DNA from: GCA-2728135 sp002728135
GTDB taxonomy: Bacteria; Pseudomonadota; Alphaproteobacteria; UBA828
DNA: 64,000 bases
Direction of reading: 5' to 3'
Assembly (NCBI GenBank): GCA_963997635.1
Contig: CAXEND010000008.1
Location: 1-64,000, forward strand
Part shown: piece after piece, positions 1 to 9,034 of the stretch
How the letters are laid out: each line of letters begins with the position of its first letter
Numbering within the stretch: position 1 is the first letter of the stretch
Translations under genes and position numbers: made by a program
Notes under the pieces: generated by a model
The model's input: only the letters and a program-made list of their open reading frames with translations
The model's database searches: none
Told to the model about the DNA's origin: nothing

Positions 1-2
1 AT

Positions 3-704
3 CTAATATCATCGGACCTAGCAAAGATCCGTCGATCTGCACTTCTAGTTGAAGCTAGTAGAAAAGCTAAGAGGAATGATAACCAAAGAGATGCTCACAA
101 ATTGGCAATTAGATCAGTTGAAATTGCTCCAAATTTTCTTCCAGCTTCTATTGCGGCAGCAGAAATATTAATAGAAATGGGACGATTTAATGCCTGTGCT
201 AGAATTATTGAAAGTTTCTGGAAAATTGCACCCCATCCAACTTTAGGTTCAAAGTATAGATCCATATATGAAGATAGAGATATTCATACGCAGATTAAAC
301 GATTGGAGCGCTTAACTAAGATTTCCCCAGATCATACTGAAAGCCAAATTCTAATGGGGTCGGCAGCACTGGAAGCAAAATTATGGGGGTCAGCCCGTAA
401 ACATTTACTTGAAGTGGAAAAAAGAAGTCCTAGTGCACGTGTTTATCGTTTACTTGCAAGACTGGAGACAGATGAAAATCAAGATACTCAAGAGTCACAT
501 TTGTGGCTAATAAAAGCAAGCGAAGCCCCTCCTGAGGAGGTTTGGCGGTGTGGTTCATGTGGTGCGATACATACAACATGGCATATTCTTTGTAATTCTT
601 GTGCTTCTATAGATTCTATTGATTGGGGTGTTCCTTTTTCTAGTAATAAAAAATTGCATGAAGCATCAATTTTGCCGAACGACAAAAGAATCGAATCAAA
701 CTAA
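3..704 (+). CDS. hemY: HemY-like TPR protein, C-terminal part (5' truncated by the window)
   Basis: The reading frame is open to the left edge (first full codon at 3), so the N-terminal membrane part lies outside; about 233 residues are visible. They form helical TPR-type repeats (alternating small and bulky residues, e.g. IAAAEILIEMGRF) followed by a cysteine zinc ribbon of form WRCGSCG...CNSC. This combination is characteristic of the alphaproteobacterial HemY family, inner-membrane TPR proteins linked to late haem synthesis; the exact role is not settled. The TTG at 102 is only an internal codon. The gene ends before a long inverted repeat at 824-857. Confidence 0.85.
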   Translation, partial: LISSDLAKIRRSALLVEASRKAKRNDNQRDAHKLAIRSVEIAPNFLPASIAAAEILIEMGRFNACARIIESFWKIAPHPTLGSKYRSIYEDRDIHTQIKRLERLTKISPDHTESQILMGSAALEAKLWGSARKHLLEVEKRSPSARVYRLLARLETDENQDTQESHLWLIKASEAPPEEVWRCGSCGAIHTTWHILCNSCASIDSIDWGVPFSSNKKLHEASILPNDKRIESN

Positions 705-823
705 AAATGTCAAAAAAAATCAGAGTCACTTACATGCAATATTTTTTGATTTTTATACCATGTTATAAATATGTTTTGGTGGACGTCTCCCCAGAAATTT
801 GGAACCACAAGTTTTTCACTACC

Positions 824-857
824 ATTCAAGCTGTTACATGATCGTAACAGCTTGAAT
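824..857. terminator. Perfect 14-bp inverted repeat, possible bidirectional terminator
   Basis: The arms at 824-837 and 844-857 are exact reverse complements around a 6-nt loop. The repeat lies just past the 3' end of the minus-strand tRNA-Ala and downstream of hemY, where a terminator for both would fit. Neither side has a good T-tract (minus strand continues GGTAGTGAAAAAC), so it may instead be a processing or transcript-stabilising hairpin. The structure is certain; the function is inferred. Confidence 0.5.
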
Positions 858-864
858 CATAATT

Positions 865-940
865 TGGTGGAGCCGAGGGGATTCGAACCCCTGACCTCAG
901 CAGTGCGATTGCTGCGCTCTCCCATCTGAGCTACGGCCCC
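865..940 (-). tRNA. tRNA-Ala, anticodon CGC
   Basis: On the minus strand the cloverleaf runs from GGGGCCG to an encoded CCA. The acceptor stem pairs GGGGCCG with CGGCTCC and contains the G3-U70 wobble that identifies alanine tRNAs. The anticodon stem CAGCA/TGCTG is perfect and the loop ATCGCAC gives anticodon CGC, which reads GCG. The T-arm contains TTCGAAT inside an AGGGG/CCCCT stem. A near-consensus promoter lies directly upstream on the same strand. Confidence 0.97.
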
Positions 941-948
941 AGAGTCAA

Positions 949-978
949 ATAATGTTTGAGCATCTATCTTTATGTCAA
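949..978 (-). promoter_or_regulatory. Promoter of tRNA-Ala
   Basis: Read on the minus strand, TTGACA (complement of 973-978) is followed by an 18-bp spacer and CATTAT (complement of 949-954). That gives a perfect -35 and a 4/6 -10 for the housekeeping sigma factor. Transcription would begin a few bases before the first base of the mature tRNA at 940. Confidence 0.65.
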
Positions 979-1063
979 GGAAATGATAGTTTATTGTTGG
1001 TTTTAAATAGTAACTTTTAGCTATATAATCAGAAAATATTTTAAAATCTTTATAAGAAGAGTT

Positions 1064-1360
1064 ATGCATCCAATAATCCAGATCATAGATGTATTAGTTG
1101 ACATTTACGTTGGGCTTTTAATTGCATCTGCAGTTTTGAGTTGGCTGATTTCTTTTAAAATAATTAACGTACATAATAGGCTTGTTTACCAAGTTTTAAG
1201 GCTTATTTGGAGAGTCACTGAACCCCCCTTACGCCCGATCAGAAGAGTAATTCCAAATTTAGGGGGTATAGACTTTTCCCCTTTAATATTAATATTGGCC
1301 ATAACTATTGTGTGGAGCTTGATTCGTTTGCAGTTTGAACAGCCAACAGGATTTTATTAA
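1064..1360 (+). CDS. yggT: YggT family membrane protein
   Basis: The 98-residue protein has two hydrophobic segments (about residues 7-30 and 70-90) joined by a basic linker containing TEPPLRPIRRVIPNLGGIDFSPL, which holds the YggT hallmark of a P-L-R-P-x-R block followed by G-x-D-x-S-P. YggT proteins sit in the inner membrane and are linked to osmotic tolerance and membrane-protein or cell-division functions; no reaction is established. It starts with ATG at 1064. folD follows after 37 bp and is probably cotranscribed. The small DUF167 (YggU) gene that often lies between them is absent. Confidence 0.88.
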   Translation: MHPIIQIIDVLVDIYVGLLIASAVLSWLISFKIINVHNRLVYQVLRLIWRVTEPPLRPIRRVIPNLGGIDFSPLILILAITIVWSLIRLQFEQPTGFY

Positions 1361-1397
1361 ATAAAACTTAATTATAAAACCTTTAGGAGAGCTGAAA

Positions 1398-2279
1398 ATG
1401 GGCTCAGCAAAAATCATTGATGGTAAAGCGTTTGCTTCCCAAGTTAGGGCCGATGTTGGTCGAAAAGTATCAATTCTTAAGGAAAGTCAGGGTATAACTC
1501 CTGGTTTAGCTGTCGTGCTTGTTGGTAATGATCCTGCGAGTGAAGTTTATGTAAGGAATAAAGGAAAATCTACTCTGGAGGCAGGAATGGAGTCCTATGA
1601 ATATAAAATGGATTCAACGACTACCCAGGAAGATGTTCTTGCCCGTGTTGATATCTTGAACGAAGATAAAAGGGTTAATGGTATTCTCGTTCAGTTACCC
1701 CTACCCAAACAAGTCGATGCAGATGCTGTTATTTCCAGAATAAACCCAGAAAAAGATGTTGATGGTTTTCATATAAGTAATGTTGGCCTTCTCAATACAG
1801 GACAGGAATGTCTTACTCCTTGCACACCTCTTGGATGCCTTTTAATGCTCAAAGATTATTTTGGAGATTTATCGGGTAAACATGCTGTTGTACTTGGCCG
1901 TTCAAACATAGTTGGTAAACCAATGGGAAGCTTGCTACTTAGAGAAAACTGTACTGTAACAACTGTCCATTCAAGAACAATTGATTTAGCTATTCAGTGC
2001 CAACAAGCAGATATTTTAATCGCTGCTGTGGGTAAGCCAGAGATGGTCAAGGGCGATTGGATAAAGCCAGGAGCTGCTGTAATTGATGTAGGAATAAATC
2101 GCGTGGAAAAAGAGGGTAAAACACGTTTAGTAGGAGATGTAGAATTTGATAGTGTGTCAGAAGTTGCAGGAGCTATAACCCCTGTTCCGGGAGGAGTTGG
2201 CCCAATGACAATCGCATGTTTACTAAAAAACACTCTCACCGCTGCTTGTAGGCAGTTAAGGATACCTGAACCAGAATAA
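1398..2279 (+). CDS. folD: Bifunctional methylenetetrahydrofolate dehydrogenase / methenyl-THF cyclohydrolase
   Basis: FolD interconverts 5,10-methylene-THF, 5,10-methenyl-THF and 10-formyl-THF, feeding purine and formyl-Met synthesis in the cytoplasm. The 293-residue length is typical. Visible signatures are the substrate-site block ending YVRNKGK (catalytic Lys), the cyclohydrolase-side block PLPKQVD, the Rossmann motif GRSNIVGKP near residue 172, and PVPGGVGPMT near the C-terminus. An AGGAG-like site (TTAGGAGAGC) precedes the ATG. It follows yggT closely and converges on argG. Confidence 0.97.
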   Translation: MGSAKIIDGKAFASQVRADVGRKVSILKESQGITPGLAVVLVGNDPASEVYVRNKGKSTLEAGMESYEYKMDSTTTQEDVLARVDILNEDKRVNGILVQLPLPKQVDADAVISRINPEKDVDGFHISNVGLLNTGQECLTPCTPLGCLLMLKDYFGDLSGKHAVVLGRSNIVGKPMGSLLLRENCTVTTVHSRTIDLAIQCQQADILIAAVGKPEMVKGDWIKPGAAVIDVGINRVEKEGKTRLVGDVEFDSVSEVAGAITPVPGGVGPMTIACLLKNTLTAACRQLRIPEPE

Positions 2280-2302
2280 AAAAGGGGGATCTTGACTGAT
2301 CC
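2278..2302 (-). terminator. Terminator of argG
   Basis: On the minus strand, just past the argG stop at 2347, GGATC pairs with GATCC around a 6-nt loop and is followed by CCC and a T6 run. The stem is short (5 bp) but position and tail fit an intrinsic terminator between the convergent argG and folD genes. Confidence 0.5.
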
Positions 2303-2346
2303 GCTGTATAAGTCATTTCAAATATGCAAAACAATATTAGAATTAA

Positions 2347-3561
2347 TCAGCCCCTATTTTTACCAACACGCAATCGTAAAGCATTAAGTTTTATAAAGCC
2401 TTCGGCATCAAGTTGATCATATACAGTATCGGCTTCAAAGGTGGCATGGGCAGGGCTGTAAAGGCTATTTTCAGATTTTCTTCCAACTGTAATTACATTA
2501 CCTTTAAATAGTTTAAGCCTAGCTGTTCCATTGACATATTTTTGGCTCTCATCAATAGCACTTTGGATCATTTTTCTTTCTGGAGAAAACCAAAAACCAT
2601 TATATATAAGTTTAGCGTATTTTGGCATTAACTCATCTTTTAGATGGGAAGACTCACGATCAAGAGTTAAGCTTTCAACAGCCCTACGTGCATGTAAGAG
2701 GACAGTACCTCCAGGAGTTTCATAAATACCGCGTGACTTCATCCCAACAAATCTATTTTCAACAATATCTACTCGGCCAATTCCATTTATTCCTGCTAAT
2801 TTATTCAAATTTTCTAGTAGTTTGGCAGGGGTCATGGATCTACCATTCACAGCTATAGGATCTCCCTCAAAAAACTCTACTTCAACATATGTAGGGTCGT
2901 CAGGGGCAATTTCAGGTGCTACTGAAAGTGTATACATATCTTCGTCTGGAGCAAGCCACGGGTTCTCCAGAATTTTACCTTCATATGATGTATGTAAAAG
3001 ATTAGAATCTGTTGAGTATGGTGCTTCTCCACGCTTGTCTCTTGAAATTGGAATTTGGTTATTTTCAGCATATGCAATAAGAGATTCTCGAGAGTTTAAA
3101 TCCCATTCCCTCCAAGGTGCGATGACCCGAATTTCTGGATTAATAGAGTAATAACCTAACTCAAAACGAACTTGGTCATTGCCTTTTCCAGTAGCACCAT
3201 GTGATACAGCTTGTGCACCAGTAGCTTTTGCGATTTCAACTTGCCTTTTTGCTATTAAGGGTCTTGCTATAGATGTTCCTAATAAATAATAACCTTCATA
3301 AACTGAATTTGCCCTTAACATCGGAAAAACATAATCTCTTACAAATTCTTCTCGTAAGTCTTCTACATAAATTTCTTTAACACCAAAAAGCTCAGCCTTT
3401 TCTGCTGCTAATCCAAGGTCTTCATCTTGTCCCAAGTCAGCTGTAAAAGTTACAACTTCACAGTCATATGTCTCTTTTAGCCAACAGAGTATTACCGAAG
3501 TATCTAATCCACCTGAGTATGCTAAAACAACTTTATTGATTGAGGTTTTTTCTATTGACAT
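2347..3561 (-). CDS. argG: Argininosuccinate synthase
   Basis: ArgG joins citrulline and aspartate with ATP to give argininosuccinate, the penultimate step of arginine synthesis. The 404-residue protein opens with the N-type ATP pyrophosphatase P-loop AYSGGLDTS at about residues 14-22 and carries ATGKGNDQVRFE, a citrulline/aspartate-site block, near residue 120. Length and architecture are standard. It has its own 195-bp upstream region that separates it from rlmN on the same strand. argH is not in the window. Confidence 0.97.
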   Translation of the reverse strand: MSIEKTSINKVVLAYSGGLDTSVILCWLKETYDCEVVTFTADLGQDEDLGLAAEKAELFGVKEIYVEDLREEFVRDYVFPMLRANSVYEGYYLLGTSIARPLIAKRQVEIAKATGAQAVSHGATGKGNDQVRFELGYYSINPEIRVIAPWREWDLNSRESLIAYAENNQIPISRDKRGEAPYSTDSNLLHTSYEGKILENPWLAPDEDMYTLSVAPEIAPDDPTYVEVEFFEGDPIAVNGRSMTPAKLLENLNKLAGINGIGRVDIVENRFVGMKSRGIYETPGGTVLLHARRAVESLTLDRESSHLKDELMPKYAKLIYNGFWFSPERKMIQSAIDESQKYVNGTARLKLFKGNVITVGRKSENSLYSPAHATFEADTVYDQLDAEGFIKLNALRLRVGKNRG

Positions 3562-3678
3562 AAGTCACGCCTTTTTAGAGTAAATAGAATAATAAGTTTT
3601 TAAAGTATATGTCGCTATAACATAGCTTCCAACATCTGCTGTTATTCACTGTTAAGAGGTAAAAATACTTAGATAGTA

Positions 3679-3704
3679 AAACTAAATTTTTATATATTTA
3701 GTTT
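3679..3704. repeat. AT-only 9-bp inverted repeat between rlmN and argG
   Basis: The arms at 3679-3687 and 3696-3704 (AAACTAAAT / ATTTAGTTT) are perfect complements around an 8-nt loop. It lies just downstream of rlmN and upstream of argG on the minus strand, so it may be a weak terminator of rlmN or an operator for argG. AT richness makes chance formation possible. Confidence 0.35.
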
Positions 3705-3756
3705 GTTTTATAACAATGTTCTCAATTTATTTAAAATTAATCTGAGTATGTTTGTC

Positions 3757-4869
3757 TCATATTTTTCTTTTTAATCTTAAACTTTCTGATTTAAGCTGAC
3801 CACAGGCAGCTAAAATATCACGCCCTCGTGGCGATCGGATAGGAGCAGAGTATCCACCCTCGTTTAATATTCGAGAAAACTCCTTGATTACGCCTTTACC
3901 GGAACATTCAAATGGTGAATTAGGCCAAGGGTTAAATGGAATAAGATTTATCTTTGCATGTATTCCTTTGAGTAATCTTAAAAGCTCGCGAGCATCACCT
4001 GGACTATCATTTATGCCTTTAAGCATCACGTATTCAAAGGTGATTCTTCGAGCATTGCTTGCACTAGGATATTTTCTGCATGCACTTAATAATTCGGAGA
4101 TGGGGTATTTTTTGTTAAGCGGGACAAGTGTATTTCTTAGTTCATCAGTTACAGCATGAAGAGAAATAGCTAGTCCAACGCCTAATTCTATTCCACATCG
4201 CTCAATTAATGGCACAACACCCGCTGTAGATAGTGTTATTCTCCTTTTAGATAGAGAAATACCCTCTTTATCAGTAATAATTTGTAATGCACGAGCAACA
4301 TTTTCATAGTTGTAAAGTGGTTCACCCATACCCATCATAACAATATTTGACAATAACCTTTCTTTTTTTGGTGATGGCCATTCACCATAGCTGTCTCTAG
4401 CTGCCATAAATTGTCCTACAATTTCTGCACTGTCTAAATTTCTAACCAACTTTTGGGTCCCTGTGTAACAAAATTTACAGTTTAAAGTACAACCAACTTG
4501 GCTTGATAGACAAACTGCCCCTCGATCCGATTCAGGTATATATACGCACTCTACTTCTGATTTATCAGAGAGTTGCATTAGCCATTTTCGTGTTCCATCA
4601 ATAGATTTCTTTTCTGTAGATATCTTGGGTCTGGAAATCATACAATTTTCTGAAAGCTTTTTCTTAAGAGGTTCTCCAAGAGTTGTCATTTTGGTGAAGT
4701 CAGTGACACCCTGAAAATAAATCCAATGCCAAAGCTGCTTAGTGCGCATTTTAGATTTGTTTTGGGGTATTCCAAGAGAGTTTATTACTTCACTCAATTC
4801 TTCTTGGGTTAATCCAACCAGATTAATTAATTGATGCCCTTTTGTTTCTCGAGAATTTAAAAATGACAT
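3757..4869 (-). CDS. rlmN: Dual-specificity RNA methyltransferase RlmN (23S rRNA A2503 / tRNA A37, C2)
   Basis: This radical-SAM enzyme methylates C2 of A2503 in 23S rRNA and A37 in some tRNAs. The cluster motif CTLNCKFC places its three cysteines at residues 127, 131 and 134. The conserved MGMGEPL block follows, and the C-terminal cysteine that carries the transient methyl adduct is visible in AACGQLK near residue 356. At 370 residues the length is typical. It is monocistronic on the minus strand, between argG and the IalB-like gene. Confidence 0.96.
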   Translation of the reverse strand: MSFLNSRETKGHQLINLVGLTQEELSEVINSLGIPQNKSKMRTKQLWHWIYFQGVTDFTKMTTLGEPLKKKLSENCMISRPKISTEKKSIDGTRKWLMQLSDKSEVECVYIPESDRGAVCLSSQVGCTLNCKFCYTGTQKLVRNLDSAEIVGQFMAARDSYGEWPSPKKERLLSNIVMMGMGEPLYNYENVARALQIITDKEGISLSKRRITLSTAGVVPLIERCGIELGVGLAISLHAVTDELRNTLVPLNKKYPISELLSACRKYPSASNARRITFEYVMLKGINDSPGDARELLRLLKGIHAKINLIPFNPWPNSPFECSGKGVIKEFSRILNEGGYSAPIRSPRGRDILAACGQLKSESLRLKRKI

Positions 4870-4995
4870 GCTTTTTTATTGATAACCTAAAATTGTTTAG
4901 TTATTTGTGTTATTTAGTTTGATTAATTCTCGTTATTTTAGTCAACATATCTAGTAATTCTATTGTAATGGAAAACATAATATATCCAATACAAA

Positions 4996-5514
4996 TTAAG
5001 GGCAGGCTTTAGTGATTGATTTATATGTTGCTGTAAACCCTTTAAGAGAGTATGTGTCCAAAGAGTATGTGCCTTTTTTTGATACTCCACGTACTTTAAG
5101 TCTGTTACCCTTAGCCATAGCTTTAATTATTTGTGGATTACGTTCCAACTCTTCAGACCAAGCATATTCCCCCTGTAAAAGATTAAAAACATATTTTTTA
5201 CCATCAATATTTATTTCTACAGGCTTCTTATTGTTATAGGGATATCCAGAAGTGACGCTTATATCCTCTGAGGTTCGATCGCCTTGTCGTCTTGTAACCA
5301 TACTAAAAGCATCACCTCGTCGCTTGTAATTTCCATTTTCTCTAATGGGTCGGCTAAACATATAGCATACCTTACGACCATTTTCTGTTATTGTATAAGC
5401 TGTCCACTTTCCATGCTCTGCTAGAGGTTTCTGGGCATTTGAAATTGGACTTGAGAGTATCAGAATCAACCCTAGTAGGTTAATTCCAATAAATATTTTA
5501 TATAAAATTTTCAT
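4996..5514 (-). CDS. IalB-like (invasion-associated locus B) secreted protein
   Basis: I place the start at the ATG at 5512-5514, giving 172 residues. The new N-terminus MKILYKIFIGINLLGLILI is a clear signal peptide ending near SNAQ, whereas a longer frame to 5646 would bury it behind 44 unrelated residues. The mature part resembles the IalB family: W-x-x-Y opening, KVCYMFSRP, a Cys near the C-terminus and a beta-rich pattern. IalB proteins are periplasmic and common in Alphaproteobacteria, often in non-pathogens; the biochemical role is unknown. It lies 88 bp downstream of the SpoU methyltransferase on the same strand. Confidence 0.72.
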   Translation of the reverse strand: MKILYKIFIGINLLGLILILSSPISNAQKPLAEHGKWTAYTITENGRKVCYMFSRPIRENGNYKRRGDAFSMVTRRQGDRTSEDISVTSGYPYNNKKPVEINIDGKKYVFNLLQGEYAWSEELERNPQIIKAMAKGNRLKVRGVSKKGTYSLDTYSLKGFTATYKSITKACP

Positions 5515-5602
5515 TTTTCTTGCTGCTAGTAAATTCCATATTAAAACGAATCGATATTTATTGTAAAACATACCCTCTAACTCTCTAGGCGGCCAGTCTT
5601 GA

Positions 5603-6145
5603 CTATTTTGTTGGCCCATGAATTTTTGGGTGCGAAGTAGGTTCATATAATCGTTGTTGTGAAAAACTAGGCTTTACAGACAATGCTCTGTCACCAAATT
5701 TTCCCATATAAAGCATACGATCATACATTACTATAGCACCAGCAACACCAACGTTTATACAAAACTTTGTTGGAATTTTGACAAGATATGAGCACTTTTT
5801 GCTAATTTCGCTGGATAGACTGCCACGTTCTGGCCCAAGTATATATGCAGCAGATAAAGGATGAGGAAAAGTAGGAAGATATATAGCGTTATCACAGAAT
5901 TCGACCCCTACTAAAATACATTTCTCTGGAAAATGCATTTCATCAACCGACTTGTATTGCCAAAGCGGTACATGTTGTTTTGAATCAGATGTATCGGAGT
6001 AACTAGTTAATAGATTCAAGGGAGAATTTATGGTGAAGAAAAAATGTGCCCCAAATGCGTTGGCTGATCGCATAAGATTTCCTATGTTCATGGGTTTACT
6101 TACACGTTCAACGCCTATACCAAAATAACCACGGGTCTTTATCAT
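5603..6145 (-). CDS. TrmH/SpoU-family RNA 2'-O-ribose methyltransferase
   Basis: The protein has all three SPOUT motifs in order: NIGNLMRSANAFGA near the N-terminus, ILGPERGSLS in the middle and NVGVAGAIVMYDR near the C-terminus, which together form the knotted SAM site. It should methylate a ribose in tRNA or rRNA; the target base cannot be read from sequence. I prefer the ATG at 6145 (180 residues), which begins just before the fold; the frame can extend to a TTG at 6181. At about 180 residues it is a compact member without an N-terminal L30e-like domain. Confidence 0.85.
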   Translation of the reverse strand: MIKTRGYFGIGVERVSKPMNIGNLMRSANAFGAHFFFTINSPLNLLTSYSDTSDSKQHVPLWQYKSVDEMHFPEKCILVGVEFCDNAIYLPTFPHPLSAAYILGPERGSLSSEISKKCSYLVKIPTKFCINVGVAGAIVMYDRMLYMGKFGDRALSVKPSFSQQRLYEPTSHPKIHGPTK

Positions 6146-6333
6146 GTGTATTAGAGTGACACTTTGAAGCTCAGTGAGCAAGTCATATAGTAACGAATAT
6201 TATAATTGGATAGATGCAAATCATAGGCCCTTACGTTAAATTCTCTTTAGTATGAAAAAATTAAAAAAACTTGTTGCCGCTTCATCCATAGATAAAGGAG
6301 TTACTCACTAATGTTTATTCTTTTAAGAACTCA

Positions 6334-7914
6334 ATGATATTAAAAACAAATCAAAATGGCGTTATGGGAAGGTGGATTGCTACCATAGGTGGTTATACTA
6401 TGGGATCTCGTCTATTAGGCTTTTTAAGGGATATTCTTATCGCTGCAAGCTTGGGAGCAGGTCCATATGCAGACGTATTTATTGTGGCCTTTAAATTTCC
6501 AAATTTTTTTCGACGTCTTTTTGCCGAAGGTGCATTTAACGCTGCTTTTGTACCTATGTTTGCAAAGGAACTTGAAGGTGGTGGGCGAAAAACAGCCTAT
6601 GACTTTGCAGAAGAGGTTTTGTCCGTACTTTTGCCTTCACTTATTTTATTAGTTGCTATTGCACAAATCTTTATGCCATGGGTGATATATTGTATAGCTC
6701 CCGGTTTTTCAGAAGATACTGAAAAGTTTGATCTAGCTGTTCATTTAACTAGATTAACGTTTCAGTACATTATATTTATATCACTAGTATCAATGTTGGG
6801 TGGAGTACTGAATTCTCTTTATCGTTTTTCGTCTGTTGCTGCTACCCCAATGATACTAAATATCAGCCTTATTCTTTCGCTTGAGTTAATTAGCCATTGG
6901 ACCGAAACCCCTGCTCATGCTCTTGGTATAGGAGTATCTTTAGGAGGAATCCTACAGCTCATTTGGCTTTTAGTTGCTTGTGAGCGTGCTGGCATAAAAT
7001 TGAAATTACGTTTTCCTAGATTAACTACAAGAGTAAAAAAATTGATATTACTTGCGGCCCCAGCAGCGATTGGTGCTGGGGTTGCTCAGATAAATTTATT
7101 AATTGATATTATAATTGCTTCTTTCCTTCCAGAAGGCTCTGTTTCATTTTTGTATTACGCTGATCGTGTTAGTCAACTTCCACTAGGTGTAGTAGGTGTG
7201 GCAGTAGGAACAGCTTTACTCCCACTTTTATCTCGACAACTCAGGTCGGGTGACTTTGATGAGGTTCATAAAAGTCAAAATAGTGCCCTAAGGGGTGCTT
7301 TACTTTTGACTATTCCTGCTACAGTTGCTCTAATTGTTTTAGCAGAACCTCTAATTATCACGCTATTTGAGAGAGGCGAATTTACCTCAAGCGACTCAGT
7401 TGCAACTGCTAATGCTCTATTAATTTATGCTATAGGTCTCCCAGCATTTGTATTGATCAAAGTATTTGTACCAGCGTTTTTTGCAAGGGAAGATACAAAA
7501 ACACCAGTTATAATTGCAGCATTGTGTGTGCTTGCAAATGTTATACTTAATATATTACTTATGAAGGCTTTGGGACATCTTGGTATTGCATTAGCTACCA
7601 GTATATCTGGGTGGTTAAATGCTATATTTTTATGTTTTTTCCTTATAAAAAGGGGAAACCTTATTATTGAATTTCGCTTGATTTTGCGTTTAATCTCAAT
7701 ATTTTTTGCAAGTGGACTTATGGGTATATGCATATGGCTAATTCATAAAAATTTAATAGAGCCTCTATCTTCAGATTTGGGGTTGAGAGTTACTGGGCTA
7801 TTAATATTAATTTCAGTAGGGGTTCTAATATATTTTTTAGCAGCATATTTCTTAAAAGCTTTTACGATATCCGAGGCAGTTTCAATTTTTAAAAATACAA
7901 AAACAAAAGGTTGA
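6334..7914 (+). CDS. murJ: Lipid II flippase MurJ
   Basis: MurJ flips lipid II across the inner membrane for peptidoglycan assembly. The 526-residue protein is hydrophobic throughout, with about 14 predicted membrane segments, and carries MVF-superfamily signatures: GSRLLGFLRDILIAASLGAG near residues 20-40, PNFFRRLFAEGAFNAAFVP near 55-75 and YYADRVSQLPLG in the middle. These contain the conserved arginines essential for MurJ. It ends 118 bp before trpS, which has its own promoter-like sequence. Confidence 0.95.
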   Translation: MILKTNQNGVMGRWIATIGGYTMGSRLLGFLRDILIAASLGAGPYADVFIVAFKFPNFFRRLFAEGAFNAAFVPMFAKELEGGGRKTAYDFAEEVLSVLLPSLILLVAIAQIFMPWVIYCIAPGFSEDTEKFDLAVHLTRLTFQYIIFISLVSMLGGVLNSLYRFSSVAATPMILNISLILSLELISHWTETPAHALGIGVSLGGILQLIWLLVACERAGIKLKLRFPRLTTRVKKLILLAAPAAIGAGVAQINLLIDIIIASFLPEGSVSFLYYADRVSQLPLGVVGVAVGTALLPLLSRQLRSGDFDEVHKSQNSALRGALLLTIPATVALIVLAEPLIITLFERGEFTSSDSVATANALLIYAIGLPAFVLIKVFVPAFFAREDTKTPVIIAALCVLANVILNILLMKALGHLGIALATSISGWLNAIFLCFFLIKRGNLIIEFRLILRLISIFFASGLMGICIWLIHKNLIEPLSSDLGLRVTGLLILISVGVLIYFLAAYFLKAFTISEAVSIFKNTKTKG

Positions 7915-7959
7915 GATTGCATAAATCTAATAAAATACTAATGTATTTAGTTCCATGAC

Positions 7960-7988
7960 TTGACCATTTGCTAACAGGGGGTCATAAA
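7960..7988 (+). promoter_or_regulatory. Putative promoter of trpS
   Basis: TTGACC at 7960-7965 is separated by exactly 17 bp from CATAAA at 7983-7988, a 5/6 and a 4/6 match to sigma-70 consensus, about 45 bp upstream of the trpS ATG. Confidence 0.5.
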
Positions 7989-8032
7989 GCGAACGCTCCA
8001 TATAATTAGCCTTTAAATAAGAGTAAATTATA

Positions 8033-9031
8033 ATGAAAAGGGTTTTTTCGGGTGTTCAGCCCACTGGTAACTTACACTTGGGAAATTACCTTGGTGCAAT
8101 TAAGAATTGGGTGGCGATCCAAAATGATTATGATTGTATTTATTGTATAGTAGATCTTCATGCTGTAACAGTCGCCCAAGATCCTAAAGAGCTCAGGTCA
8201 AATACAAGGGAGGTCACAGCAGGCCTTTTAGCCGCAGGTGTTGAGCCTAAAAATTGTATTATATTTAATCAAAGTAGAGTAAGAGAACATGCAAACCTAG
8301 CTTGGCTTTTCAATTGCATTACTCCCCTTGGCTGGTTGAATAGAATGACTCAATTCAAAGAAAAGGCCGGTAAGAAAAAGGATAATGCTTTCCTCGGTCT
8401 CTACGCATATCCAGTGCTAATGGCTGCAGATATTTTATTATACAAGGCTACACATGTCCCTGTTGGCGAAGATCAAAAGCAGCACCTTGAATTAGCTAGA
8501 GATATTGCTGGTGCTTTTAACAACAACTTCGGTATGGAATATTTTCCTTTACCTGAACCTATTATTCTAGAAGAAGCTGCTCGTGTTATGAGCCTCCGTG
8601 ACGGTAAGAATAAAATGAGTAAATCAGATAGTTCTGATATGTCGCGTATAAATCTTACTGATGACGCTGATACAATTAGGAAAAAAATAAGGAAAGCCCG
8701 AACGGACTCTGTATCTGGCATGTCATTTGATCTAGTTAATAGACCCGAATCAACTAATTTACTAGAAATTTATTCTGCACTATCTAACGAGTCAAAAAAC
8801 TCTGTTGCAGAAAGGTATTCACATATTCAGTTTTCTGAGTTTAAAGATGAATTAGCAGACCTAATTGTTGATAAAATTTCTCCAATAAGTATGGAAATAA
8901 AAAGACTATCAGCTGACTCGAGTTATATTGATTCGGTGCTGGATGATGGTGCTAATAAGGCGACTGCAATCGCAGAAGAAGTTTTATCAGGAGCACAGGA
9001 GCTTTTTGGCTTTTTAGCACCACAAGAATAA
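8033..9031 (+). CDS. trpS: Tryptophanyl-tRNA synthetase
   Basis: A class I aminoacyl-tRNA synthetase of 332 residues, the usual length for bacterial TrpS. The HIGH-like motif is seen as TGNLHLGNY at about residues 11-19 and the KMSKS loop as KNKMSKSD near residue 195. VGEDQKQH, in the tryptophan/ATP pocket region, lies near residue 145. It follows murJ and precedes a perfect hairpin and the TauE-family gene. Confidence 0.97.
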   Translation: MKRVFSGVQPTGNLHLGNYLGAIKNWVAIQNDYDCIYCIVDLHAVTVAQDPKELRSNTREVTAGLLAAGVEPKNCIIFNQSRVREHANLAWLFNCITPLGWLNRMTQFKEKAGKKKDNAFLGLYAYPVLMAADILLYKATHVPVGEDQKQHLELARDIAGAFNNNFGMEYFPLPEPIILEEAARVMSLRDGKNKMSKSDSSDMSRINLTDDADTIRKKIRKARTDSVSGMSFDLVNRPESTNLLEIYSALSNESKNSVAERYSHIQFSEFKDELADLIVDKISPISMEIKRLSADSSYIDSVLDDGANKATAIAEEVLSGAQELFGFLAPQE

Positions 9032-9034
9032 AAT

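Noticed and set aside
857..1069. Minus-strand 70-residue open frame with GERSNRTAEVRGSNPLGST
   Set aside because: It is the translated shadow of the tRNA-Ala gene, not a protein.
5515..5646. Longer N-terminus for the IalB-like protein
   Set aside because: It would bury a clear signal peptide behind 44 residues with no family resemblance.
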